Assembly: GCF_947258355.1 (NCBI RefSeq)
Contig: NZ_CAMYIC010000040.1
Span: 37,085-101,084 of the forward strand
Source: an uncultured Allomuricauda sp.
GTDB taxonomy: Bacteria; Bacteroidota; Bacteroidia; Flavobacteriales; Flavobacteriaceae
DNA length: 64,000 bases
Reading direction: 5' to 3'
The notes below the pieces were generated by a model. The model ran no database searches, was not told the origin of the DNA, and saw only the letters and a program-made list of their open reading frames with translations. Of the stretch, positions 28,999 through 37,014 are shown piece by piece. Position 1 is the stretch's first letter; each line of letters starts with the position of its first letter. Position numbers and translations under genes: made by a program.

Positions 28999-29327
28999 GC
29001 TTCTTCAGGGGCCAGTTCCACTTCCAGGCCATCCAAGTCCTCGGTTATATGAATTTGGCAACCCAAGCGGCTATTGTCCTTTACAAAAAATGCCTCGGCC
29101 AGCATGGCCTCTTCATCATCCGACTTTTCAGGAAGTTCATGGTCAGACTGTACATAACATTGACAGGAAGCGCACATCGCCATTCCACCACAAATTCCTA
29201 TAGTGCCCTCTGGAGCAAGTTCATAGGAACGTACAACCTCCATAAGGTTCATGTTCATGTCGGTAGGGGCATCCACCTCATGTGAAACACCTTCTCGGTC
29301 GGTTATTTTTATCTTGATATCACTCAT
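28995..29327 (-). CDS. 2Fe-2S ferredoxin (adrenodoxin type)
   Basis: A 110-residue acidic ferredoxin. Cluster ligands are C46-x5-C52-x2-C55 (GICGGMAMCASC) and C90 (LGCQI), the spacing of vertebrate/bacterial adrenodoxin-like ferredoxins. It lies at the end of a minus-strand set with Mrp, NifU and a ferredoxin-NADP reductase, so it probably exchanges electrons with that reductase and may serve iron-sulfur assembly or a monooxygenase. A small four-helix-bundle gene separates it from the reductase gene. Confidence 0.9.
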   Translation of the reverse strand: MSDIKIKITDREGVSHEVDAPTDMNMNLMEVVRSYELAPEGTIGICGGMAMCASCQCYVQSDHELPEKSDDEEAMLAEAFFVKDNSRLGCQIHITEDLDGLEVELAPEEA

Positions 29328-29367
29328 TTATTGCTAAGGAAATAGGAGTTAGTATTTAGGGGGCAGT

Positions 29368-29724
29368 TTACCGTACAGTTTTTATTGATTTAATCAATCC
29401 ATACAATAATCTAGATACCTCATTGGTAATTTCAATTATTTCATCTGCTCTCCATTTGGACAACAAATTTAACCTAACAGAAAGATAAATCATAGATCTC
29501 ACTTCACTATTAGAGCCAAGTGAATAGTATAAAAACTTAGAAAAGTCAGCATTGGAACTTCTTTCAAAACCTTCAGCTATATTATTGGATACAGAAACAA
29601 AAGCTCTTCTTATCTGGTCTCTAAAACCAAAATCTTTACATTCTTGAAAATCGTTGTAAATGATAACGGCAAGTTCTTGGGCTTTTTGCCAGACAATCAA
29701 ATCTTCGAACCTTTTAACCGCCAT
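29368..29724 (-). CDS. Four-helix bundle protein (S23/23S rRNA intervening-sequence protein family)
   Basis: A 118-residue protein with the family's signatures: FEDLIVWQKAQELA at the N-terminus, the central DQIRRAFVSVSNNIAEGFER, then FLYYSLGSNSEVRSMIYL. The fold forms pentamers in characterised relatives; the function is unknown and the old name comes from copies found inside 23S rRNA intervening sequences. Here it is free-standing, AT-rich, and placed between the ferredoxin and ferredoxin-reductase genes with gaps of about 34-40 bases, so it looks like an insertion into an otherwise coherent operon. Confidence 0.85.
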   Translation of the reverse strand: MAVKRFEDLIVWQKAQELAVIIYNDFQECKDFGFRDQIRRAFVSVSNNIAEGFERSSNADFSKFLYYSLGSNSEVRSMIYLSVRLNLLSKWRADEIIEITNEVSRLLYGLIKSIKTVR

Positions 29725-29758
29725 AACTAAGTCCTATCCACTAATTACTATCTACTTA

Positions 29759-30817
29759 TCAATCTATTGCTTTTACAACCGCTTTGGGAGCTTCTTTTTT
29801 ACTACCATCAAATCCGGTTACACCTCCAACAGTAGTGTATTTCATTACATATTTTTTATCCGGGAATATCTTTTGATAGGCACTTTGGCACATCAATGTT
29901 GCTTCGTGGAACCCACAAAGAATCAATTTCAGCTTACCTGGATAGGTATTGACATCGCCAATAGCATAAATCCCGGGAATATTGGTCTGGTAATCGTAAG
30001 TGTTATCCACCTTGATGGCATTTTTCTCTATTTCCAGTCCCCAATTGGCTATTGGACCCAATTTGGGTGACAACCCGAACAATGGGATAAAATTATCCAC
30101 CACTATATCGGTTTCCTCGGAAGTAGACGTATTTTTTACCGTAACTTTCTCTAATTGGTTTTCACCTTTAAGGGCAACCACCTCTGCAGGTGTTATCAAA
30201 TTGATTTTTCCCTCGTTCTTAAGTTGTTGCACCTTCTCAACGGAATCCAATGCACCCCTGAATTCGTTTCTTCGGTGAACCAAGGTCACTTCCTCTGCAA
30301 TATCTGTCAAAAAAATGGACCAATCCAAAGCGGAATCACCCCCACCTGCAATCAACACCTTTTTACCTCGGTATATTTCCGGCTCTTTGATCATATAGGC
30401 AATGCCATTGTCTTCGTATTTTTCCAAATTCTCCAATAATGGTTTTCTTGGCTCAAAACTTCCCAGGCCACCAGCTATAGCAACTATTGGGGCGTGGTGT
30501 TTGGTGCCTTTATTGGTTGTGACAATAAAGGACCCATCATCCAGTTTTTCTATGGTCTCTGCCCGTTCTCCCAAGGTAAAACCTGGTTGGAAAGGTTTTA
30601 TTTGCTCCATGAGGTTGTCCACTAATTCCCCAGCCAGCACCTCGGGGTATCCTGGAATATCGTAAATGGGCTTTTTGGGATATATCTCGGAACATTGACC
30701 GCCTGCTTGCGGTAATGCATCGATTAAATGACACTTGAGTTGTAAAAGGCCTGCTTCAAAAACAGCAAAGAGACCCGTAGGTCCCGCTCCAATTATCAGA
30801 ATATCCGTTTTGATCAT
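29759..30817 (-). CDS. Ferredoxin--NADP(+) reductase, thioredoxin-reductase-like type
   Basis: A 352-residue flavoprotein with FAD-binding GAGPTGLFAVFEAG near the start, an NADP-binding GGGDSALDW in the middle and the closing FAD motif YAIGDVNTYPGK. It lacks the CxxC redox pair of true thioredoxin reductases, and its length and layout fit the YumC-type ferredoxin-NADP reductase. The nearby 2Fe-2S ferredoxin is the likely partner. It is transcribed with Mrp and NifU upstream; 63 bases separate it from NifU and no promoter of consensus form is seen there. Confidence 0.85.
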   Translation of the reverse strand: MIKTDILIIGAGPTGLFAVFEAGLLQLKCHLIDALPQAGGQCSEIYPKKPIYDIPGYPEVLAGELVDNLMEQIKPFQPGFTLGERAETIEKLDDGSFIVTTNKGTKHHAPIVAIAGGLGSFEPRKPLLENLEKYEDNGIAYMIKEPEIYRGKKVLIAGGGDSALDWSIFLTDIAEEVTLVHRRNEFRGALDSVEKVQQLKNEGKINLITPAEVVALKGENQLEKVTVKNTSTSEETDIVVDNFIPLFGLSPKLGPIANWGLEIEKNAIKVDNTYDYQTNIPGIYAIGDVNTYPGKLKLILCGFHEATLMCQSAYQKIFPDKKYVMKYTTVGGVTGFDGSKKEAPKAVVKAID

Positions 30818-30880
30818 ATACTAGAAATTTTGGCATGCAACTTACTACTTGCCCAAAGAAGGAATAATGATTTTTATCAG

Positions 30881-31132
30881 TTAGGTAATATTGATAACTT
30901 CTTCAATTTGAGGAACATACTTTTTAATGGTCATTTCCACACCACTCTTTAAGGTCATTTGATTTACACTACATCCAATACAATTTCCTTCCAAACGAAC
31001 CTTAACGGTATTGTCCTCAATGGATATCAAAGTAATATCTCCTCCATCGCTCTGCAAAAAAGGGCGTATTTCCTCTAACGCCTTTTCTACATTGCTCCTT
31101 GTTTCTTCTGATGTCATTGTTGCCATGCTCAT
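30881..31132 (-). CDS. NifU-like C-terminal-domain iron-sulfur scaffold protein
   Basis: An 83-residue protein consisting only of the NifU C-terminal domain. The conserved pair C51-x2-C54 lies in GNCIGCS, preceded by PFLQSDGGDI. Such proteins bind and transfer 4Fe-4S clusters. The start overlaps the stop of the Mrp gene by four bases, so the two are translationally coupled; Mrp is also a cluster carrier, which fits a shared delivery role. Confidence 0.9.
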   Translation of the reverse strand: MSMATMTSEETRSNVEKALEEIRPFLQSDGGDITLISIEDNTVKVRLEGNCIGCSVNQMTLKSGVEMTIKKYVPQIEEVINIT

Positions 31133-32268
31133 TTCTTTTTAACAGCGGAACAACCGGCCATTGTTGTAATTTTTATTGCTTCGGTCGGGGGAAGGTCCGT
31201 ATTTCTTCTAACCAACTCCTGAACCACATTTTTTGTCAGCTCCTCAAAGGCTTCCTCTGTGGGAGTAGCTGTCTGCAAAGCAGCCGGCCTTCCCACATCA
31301 CCTGCCTCTCTGATACTTTGTACCAACGGAATTTGTCCTAAAAAAGGAACTTCCAGATCTTCGGATAAATTTCTGGCTCCGTTCTCACCGAAAATATAGT
31401 ATTTGTTATCCGGTAGTTCCGCAGGTGTAAAATACGCCATATTCTCCACGATTCCCAATACGGGAACATTAATGGCCTCTTGCTGGAACATAGCCACCCC
31501 TTTTCTGGCATCGGCCAATGCGATTTCCTGTGGGGTACTCACCACCACGGCACCAGTTACGGGCAAAGATTGCATAATGCTCAAATGGATGTCCCCTGTT
31601 CCCGGAGGCAAGTCCAACAGAAGGAAGTCCAATTCTCCCCAATGGGCATCAAAAATCATTTGGTTCAATGCCTTTGCTGCCATGGGTCCTCTCCAAATCA
31701 CCGCTTGGTTGGGTTCGGTAAAGAATCCTATGGAAAGTAATTTAACCCCATAGTTTTCGATAGGTTTCATTTTGGCTTTGCCATCTACGTTGATGGACAA
31801 AGGCTTTTCCGTGGCCACATCGAACATAATGGGCATGGAAGGACCATAGATGTCCGTGTCCAACAATCCCACTTTAAAGCCCATTTTGGCCAAGGTAACG
31901 GCCAAGTTGGCGGTAACGGTGGATTTACCCACACCGCCTTTACCGGAGGCAACAGCTATAATATTTTGAATTCCGGGAATCGGGTTCCCCTTTATTTGGT
32001 TCACCTTTGGCTTTTCGGGAGCATCAACCTTAAGGTTGACCTTTATTTTTGCCTTCTCATATACCTCTCTGTGAATACATTTCAATATTTCCACCTCCGT
32101 CTTCTTTTTTGCCTGAAGACTTGGGTTTTTTATTGTAACATCCACTTCTACCTCATCCCCGAAAACCTGAACATTGGTAACTGCACCGCTCTCGACCAAG
32201 TTTTGGCCCTCACCAGGTGCGGAAATTTTTTCCAATGCCTTTAGAATATCTGTCTTTTTCAACTTCAT
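31129..32268 (-). CDS. Mrp/NBP35-type iron-sulfur cluster carrier ATPase
   Basis: A 379-residue protein: N-terminal MIP18/DUF59-like domain (about 1-90), then a P-loop ATPase beginning at the deviant Walker A ASGKGGVGKST near residue 108, followed by DTDIYGPSMP and DLPPGTGD. A cysteine near the end (TTMAGCSAVKKK) is noted. Homologues deliver 4Fe-4S clusters to apoproteins. First gene of the minus-strand Fe-S set and coupled to NifU. A -7 box lies 47-54 bases before the start. Confidence 0.9.
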   Translation of the reverse strand: MKLKKTDILKALEKISAPGEGQNLVESGAVTNVQVFGDEVEVDVTIKNPSLQAKKKTEVEILKCIHREVYEKAKIKVNLKVDAPEKPKVNQIKGNPIPGIQNIIAVASGKGGVGKSTVTANLAVTLAKMGFKVGLLDTDIYGPSMPIMFDVATEKPLSINVDGKAKMKPIENYGVKLLSIGFFTEPNQAVIWRGPMAAKALNQMIFDAHWGELDFLLLDLPPGTGDIHLSIMQSLPVTGAVVVSTPQEIALADARKGVAMFQQEAINVPVLGIVENMAYFTPAELPDNKYYIFGENGARNLSEDLEVPFLGQIPLVQSIREAGDVGRPAALQTATPTEEAFEELTKNVVQELVRRNTDLPPTEAIKITTMAGCSAVKKK

Positions 32269-32314
32269 GAATCAAATTTTTTTCAAACCAATTGTTTGAA
32301 CTGGTTCTAAACTA

Positions 32315-32322
32315 CAAAGATA
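32315..32322 (-). promoter_or_regulatory. -7 element (TATCTTTG) for mrp operon
   Basis: Minus-strand TATCTTTG is a perfect TAnnTTTG box about 47 bases before the Mrp start. The leader it would give contains an inverted repeat CAAAC-N5-GTTTG at 32284-32298. No -33 TTG was found. Confidence 0.45.
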
Positions 32323-32494
32323 CGGTGTTGGCTTCAGATTTAGAAGTTGTACCGACGAATTTCAGTAAAATCACCTGTTTGGATTATGGGGAATGGAATA
32401 AATATGCTCAATGGAGACAAAACGGTTGGATTATTGTGTCCGTTTTTTTGAAAAACTGTAGCTTAGAAGCTGTTATTTGAAACTATCAACCAAC

Positions 32495-34156
32495 ATGCTA
32501 CCAAAAAACAAAATCCCTCATCTTGTTCTACTACTTATTTCGCTGACATGGTTCTCATGTTCCACCAATAAAAACCCTTTTTCCAAGCGCGACGTAAAAA
32601 AGTCGGAAAAATTGATCGGCCTACATTTTGCCAATAAAGATATTGATACACTCTATCCTTATTTAAAAAGAAACCGTAGCGGATTCGATTCATTGCGCAA
32701 ATACCCAATAGGAAATGACGTTTTCCCCGCTATCCGTTTTGATCCCACTCCGTTCAATTTTAATATGCCCGAGCAGCAAAATGGAACCGACTGGAAGATT
32801 CCAGATCATGTGGAAATACCTGAACCTTACGATCTGTTGGCATTTTACACGATACCTCAGCTCGCATCACTTATTAAAAACCAAAAAATAACCTCGACAG
32901 AGCTTACAAAATTTTTCCTGGCCCGACTCAAAAAATATCAACCTGCCCTTCAGTGTACTATCAATATCACGGAGGACTTGGCATTGGAGCAGGCCAAACA
33001 AGCTGATGAAGAGATTAAAAATGGGCAGTATCGTGGAATTCTGCACGGCATTCCCTACGGCACCAAAGATCTGATGGCGGTTCCTGGATATCCTACCACT
33101 TGGGGAGCTGCTCCGTATAAGGATCAAGTAATCGATGAAACGGCAACCGTTGTTAAAAAGTTGGAGGATGCCGGAGCCATCTTAATCGCAAAATTAGTAT
33201 CTGGGGCTTTGGCCCGCGGCGATGTATGGTTCAATGGAAAAACAAAAAATCCTTGGGACACCACGCAAGGGGCCAGTGGCTCCTCGGCAGGTTCTGGTTC
33301 TGCAACATCGGCAGGCCTGGTTCCATTTGCTTTGGGAACAGAAACCCTAGGCTCTATCACTTCGCCCAGTACCCGAAACGGGGTAACCGGTCTACGCCCA
33401 ACCTACGGTAGAGTGAGTCGCCATGGAGTAATGAGCTTGAGCTGGTCCATGGACAAAGTAGGGCCATTAGGACGAAACGCAGAGGATTGTGCCATTGTTT
33501 TCGAAGCCATTCAAGGAAAAGATAAAAATGACCTTACCACCAATGACCTTCCATTTGGTGTAAACTGGAAAAAAGACATCAAAAACCTTAGGGTGGCCTA
33601 TTTGAAAAAAGACATTGAAAAGGATACTACCGAAACTGGCGACAATCTCAGAAATGCACTCAAATCCCTAGAGGAAATGGGTATTGAACCTACTGCTGTG
33701 GAAATGCCCAAAGAGGTACCCTATCGTGGTTTCGATATTATTTTAAGAGCTGAAGCAGGAGCATTTTTCGATGAATTGGTCCGTTCGGGAAGAGTGGACA
33801 TGATGGTAGAGCAAAATCAGCGTTCCCGGGCAAATTCTTTAAGGCAAAGTCGATTTATACCCGCTGTGGAATATATCCAGGCCAATAGGCAACGACAGGT
33901 CCTTATCCAAAAAATGCATGATTTGATGAAGGATTACGATGTCTTGATCTCGCCCACCTTTGGCAACGATCAACTTTTGGCTACAAATTTAACCGGCCAT
34001 CCTGTAATTTCGGTTCCAACGGGACTGGATGACAAGAACCATCCCACTAGTATGACGTTTGTGGGCAACTTGTACGATGAGGAGAGCATTTTATTGTTGG
34101 CGAAAGCGTTTCAGGACAATACTTCTTTTGATGAACTGCACCCACCGGGATATTAA
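32495..34156 (+). CDS. Amidase-signature hydrolase, lipoprotein
   Basis: A 553-residue protein from the ATG at 32495 (a TTG frame begins six codons earlier). The signal peptide ends at lipobox WFSC. The amidase signature is complete: the catalytic lysine in GIPYGTKDLM, the cis-serine in GASGSSAGSG and the nucleophile serine in LGTETLGSITSPS. Members hydrolyse amides, carbamoyl groups or indoleacetamide-like compounds; the substrate is open. Being exported suggests scavenging. The gene ends directly against the stop of the convergent ATL gene with no spacer. The 225-base gap upstream holds the Mrp promoter and an unconvincing 62-codon frame. Confidence 0.85.
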   Translation: MLPKNKIPHLVLLLISLTWFSCSTNKNPFSKRDVKKSEKLIGLHFANKDIDTLYPYLKRNRSGFDSLRKYPIGNDVFPAIRFDPTPFNFNMPEQQNGTDWKIPDHVEIPEPYDLLAFYTIPQLASLIKNQKITSTELTKFFLARLKKYQPALQCTINITEDLALEQAKQADEEIKNGQYRGILHGIPYGTKDLMAVPGYPTTWGAAPYKDQVIDETATVVKKLEDAGAILIAKLVSGALARGDVWFNGKTKNPWDTTQGASGSSAGSGSATSAGLVPFALGTETLGSITSPSTRNGVTGLRPTYGRVSRHGVMSLSWSMDKVGPLGRNAEDCAIVFEAIQGKDKNDLTTNDLPFGVNWKKDIKNLRVAYLKKDIEKDTTETGDNLRNALKSLEEMGIEPTAVEMPKEVPYRGFDIILRAEAGAFFDELVRSGRVDMMVEQNQRSRANSLRQSRFIPAVEYIQANRQRQVLIQKMHDLMKDYDVLISPTFGNDQLLATNLTGHPVISVPTGLDDKNHPTSMTFVGNLYDEESILLLAKAFQDNTSFDELHPPGY

Positions 34157-34480
34157 TCAAAGTTCTGTGGCAGGATCCCAAAAGTATTTCTGAAAGTCAA
34201 CGATTTGATTTTCCTTTATAGGGATACCTTCGTTTTCAAGAAGCTGTTGCATAATATTGCTTCCATCAAAATGATGCTTGCCCGTCAACACACCCACTCT
34301 ATTCACCACACGATGTGCGGGGACATCCTTCGCCAAGGAATTGTTCATGGCCCAGCCTACCATGCGGGCACTTCGTGCCGCACCTAGATATTTGGCAATT
34401 GCTCCATAAGAAGTAACCCTACCATAGGGAATTTGTTTGGCCACTTCGTAGACCCTGTCAAAGAAGTTTTTTTCTTCCAT
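34157..34480 (-). CDS. Alkyltransferase-like (ATL) DNA-repair protein, MGMT family without catalytic Cys
   Basis: A 107-residue protein of the O6-alkylguanine-DNA methyltransferase C-terminal domain type (VYEVAKQIPYGRVTSYGAIA, GWAMNNS). The acceptor motif PCHR reads P54-A55-H56-R57, so the alkyl-accepting cysteine is alanine. Such ATL proteins bind alkylated bases and hand them to nucleotide excision repair rather than reversing damage. It is the last gene of trmB-lysE-ATL, one base after the LysE gene. Confidence 0.88.
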   Translation of the reverse strand: MEEKNFFDRVYEVAKQIPYGRVTSYGAIAKYLGAARSARMVGWAMNNSLAKDVPAHRVVNRVGVLTGKHHFDGSNIMQQLLENEGIPIKENQIVDFQKYFWDPATEL

Positions 34481-34481
34481 G

Positions 34482-35117
34482 TTAGCGGTACATAATTCGA
34501 ATTAGGGTAATAATGAGGAGCAAGAGCATCAAAGCGCTCAAAATATAGTTGGAGTTCTTGGAGAAACGGTTGGTCTTGGTTTCCATCTTATCAAAATAAA
34601 ATGTGTAGAGATACAATACCGCAAAGGTGCCCGCTCCTGCCGCTACCACAAAAGTGGTGATATCCTTGGCCTCAAATTTAATCCAACCCGCTTCGTTCCA
34701 CATGGCATTCAACCCACTGTAGTATGGAATCGTCAACAAATTAAGGGCTGCCAATAAAACCCCCTTAAAAAAACTGTTCTTTTTACTCAGATTGACCTCT
34801 TTTAGGGCTTGGTTCTGAATTTTGTTTCGCTTTGCCATAACAAAAAAGTAGATAGCAAAAAAGGCAAATACCGCCACCGCAATCTTGAACAAAACATCTA
34901 TCACTTCGGGATTGCGGTATAAAAACTTTGAAATGTAAACCGCAATATAGGCCTGTACCATAATGGTACTGGAAACGCCCAGACTAAAAATAATCCCGTT
35001 CAATTTTCCTTTTTCCACACTTACCTTGGCTGCGTTCATATTGAGCAAGCCTGGCGGCACGGTAGCCATAAAGGCTGCCGAAAATGTGGCAAAAAAGAGA
35101 ATGAGTACGTGGGTCAT
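34482..35117 (-). CDS. LysE-family transporter
   Basis: A 211-residue inner-membrane protein with about six hydrophobic helices. The first carries the family motif (AAFMATVPPGLLNMNAAKVS). LysE/RhtB relatives export amino acids; the substrate here is unknown. It is placed between trmB and the ATL gene with gaps of three and one bases, so all three share a transcript. Confidence 0.8.
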   Translation of the reverse strand: MTHVLILFFATFSAAFMATVPPGLLNMNAAKVSVEKGKLNGIIFSLGVSSTIMVQAYIAVYISKFLYRNPEVIDVLFKIAVAVFAFFAIYFFVMAKRNKIQNQALKEVNLSKKNSFFKGVLLAALNLLTIPYYSGLNAMWNEAGWIKFEAKDITTFVVAAGAGTFAVLYLYTFYFDKMETKTNRFSKNSNYILSALMLLLLIITLIRIMYR

Positions 35118-35120
35118 TGG

Positions 35121-35789
35121 TTAGTTGATCCTAAATTGGATGTAGGTTATTGGTTTTCCTTTTTCAAGATACTGATTTTCGTAGAAAGTTTGAATCTTGA
35201 GCACTTCGGGGGGCGCTCCTTCATTTTTGTACACATCGTGGTTGGCATACAAAATTTCGTGCCCCAGTCCTTGTAAAAGTCCAAGGGTATAACCATGCAT
35301 ATACTCACTATCCGTTTTAAGGTTGATCAGACCTCCAGGCTTAAGGATTTTTTTGTATCGCTCCAAAAATACAGGGTTGGTCATACGGTGTTTGGTTCGT
35401 TTGTATTTTATCTGTGGATCGGGGAATGTGATCCAGATTTCACTTACCTCTCCTTCACCGAACAAATGATCCACCAATTCAATTTGGGTGCGCAAAAATG
35501 CCACATTGTCCAATTTTTCCTCCAAAGCGGTTTTTGCTCCACGCCAAAATCTGGCTCCTTTTATATCGATGCCGATATGATTCTTATCTGGATTAATTTG
35601 GGCCAGACCCACAGTATATTCGCCCTTACCACAACCCAATTCCAACACTATGGGGTTATCATTTCCAAAAAAAGAGGACCATTGGCCTTTATACTTGAAT
35701 CCTGCCATAACCTCTTCCCGTGTGGGTTGGACCACGTTGGCAAATGTTTCGTTCTCCTTGAACCTTTTGAGCTTGTTCTTACTTCCCAC
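35121..35789 (-). CDS. trmB: tRNA (guanine(46)-N7)-methyltransferase
   Basis: A 222-residue SAM-dependent methyltransferase. The SAM site is LELGCGKGEYT, followed by HIGIDIKGARFWRGAK and the family signature ITFPDPQIKYKRTKHR. It makes m7G46 in the tRNA variable loop. The start is GTG at 35789 (reading MGSKNK); no in-frame ATG lies upstream. A perfect -7 box lies 37-44 bases before it. Confidence 0.92.
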   Translation of the reverse strand: MGSKNKLKRFKENETFANVVQPTREEVMAGFKYKGQWSSFFGNDNPIVLELGCGKGEYTVGLAQINPDKNHIGIDIKGARFWRGAKTALEEKLDNVAFLRTQIELVDHLFGEGEVSEIWITFPDPQIKYKRTKHRMTNPVFLERYKKILKPGGLINLKTDSEYMHGYTLGLLQGLGHEILYANHDVYKNEGAPPEVLKIQTFYENQYLEKGKPITYIQFRIN

Positions 35790-35825
35790 TTTCGTATTGA
35801 ATTGAGCAAAAAATTAATGATTTGG

Positions 35826-35833
35826 CAAAACTA
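35826..35833 (-). promoter_or_regulatory. -7 element (TAGTTTTG) for trmB operon
   Basis: Minus-strand TAGTTTTG matches TAnnTTTG; a TTG lies 14 bases further upstream, slightly closer than the usual 17-23. Transcription would start near 35819, giving a ~30-base leader. Confidence 0.4.
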
Positions 35834-35874
35834 AGGAAATCTAAAAGCAATTCGCATTTTGTTTTTTTGTGATT

Positions 35875-37014
35875 ATGAATTCTTCGAAACGTATTCTGGT
35901 CGCCCCGTTGAATTGGGGGTTGGGACATGCAACCCGATGTATTCCGATAATTCATGAATTATTGCGATATGGCCACCAGCCCTATATTGCCTCAGACGGA
36001 GTTGCTCTGGCCCTGCTTAAAAAAGAGTTTCCAGAGTTGCCCACCTTTGAATTGCCTTCTTACAAAATTTCTTATGCCGAGAAGGGCAAAAATTTTAAAA
36101 TCAAAATGATTTGGGACTCACCCAAGGTTCTTAAAGCGATTACCAAGGAAAAAAAAGCAGTAAAGCTTCTGGTGAAAGAGCATGGTTTGGATGGAATTAT
36201 TTCCGATAACAGATTAGGTGCCTATTATAAGAAAGTGCCTTGCGTGTTCATTACCCATCAACTCAACGTGCTTTCGGGAAATACGACCTGGATGAGTTCC
36301 AAGGCACATCAAAAAATCATAAAAAAGTTTGATGCTTGCTGGGTTCCCGACGTAAAGGACAAACCTAATCTGACCGGTAAATTGGGGCATTTAAAAAAAT
36401 CCAAATTAAACATTGCCTATTTGGGGCCCTTGAGCAGATTTGAAAAAAAAGAGCTTCCCATCACGAACGACCTAATGGTTTTGTTATCAGGGCCAGAACC
36501 ACAACGTTCCATGTTGGAAGAAAAACTATTGGAGGAATTACAGCAGTTTGAAGGAAACGTATTATTTGTAAAGGGCAAGATAGAGGATGAACAGGTCCGA
36601 GAGGAAATTCAAACAAAAAAAGGAAAAATGCTGCACTACAATTTTATGCAGTCCAACGAATTGGAAAATGCCTTGAACCAAAGTGAAAAAGTACTCTGCA
36701 GGTCGGGTTACACCACGGTTATGGATTTGGCGAAACTGGAGAAAAAAGCATTTTTTATCCCCACACCAGGACAATACGAACAAGAATATTTGGCCAAAAG
36801 AATGCAAAAGCAAGGCCTTGTTCCCTATAGCAAGCAGGAAGATTTTAGATTGACCGATTTATCCCGAATGATGGATTTTGATGGACTGGCTCAATTTGAA
36901 TCGATGGCAGATTTTTCTTCCTTGTTCGGGGTTTTCTCCGAAACTTGGGCATTAGAGGCTTTTTCCAGTGTAAAAGAGAATTCAGAACCTACATCCACCT
37001 CACTTTCCACATAG
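35875..37014 (+). CDS. Glycosyltransferase of GT-B fold (MurG/undecaprenyl-like family)
   Basis: A 379-residue protein from the ATG at 35875 (a GTG lies two codons earlier). The N-terminus LVAPLNWGLGHATRCIPIIH has the glycine-rich loop and histidine of nucleotide-sugar GT-B enzymes; the C-terminal half contains LLSGPEPQRSMLEE and the donor-site-like CRSGYTTVMDLA ... TPGQYEQEYLA. The acceptor is unknown; cell-envelope glycans or lipids are likely. The last ~41 residues are encoded antisense to the histidine kinase C-terminus (124-bp overlap). Confidence 0.8.
   Translation: MNSSKRILVAPLNWGLGHATRCIPIIHELLRYGHQPYIASDGVALALLKKEFPELPTFELPSYKISYAEKGKNFKIKMIWDSPKVLKAITKEKKAVKLLVKEHGLDGIISDNRLGAYYKKVPCVFITHQLNVLSGNTTWMSSKAHQKIIKKFDACWVPDVKDKPNLTGKLGHLKKSKLNIAYLGPLSRFEKKELPITNDLMVLLSGPEPQRSMLEEKLLEELQQFEGNVLFVKGKIEDEQVREEIQTKKGKMLHYNFMQSNELENALNQSEKVLCRSGYTTVMDLAKLEKKAFFIPTPGQYEQEYLAKRMQKQGLVPYSKQEDFRLTDLSRMMDFDGLAQFESMADFSSLFGVFSETWALEAFSSVKENSEPTSTSLST

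Noticed and set aside
29368..29724. 23S rRNA intervening sequence
   Set aside because: The protein belongs to the family named after such sequences, but there is no rRNA around it.
32292..32480. 62-codon + strand frame in the Mrp/amidase gap
   Set aside because: It begins at TTG inside the Mrp leader, resembles no family I know, and overlaps the Mrp promoter. The gap is better explained as regulatory DNA.
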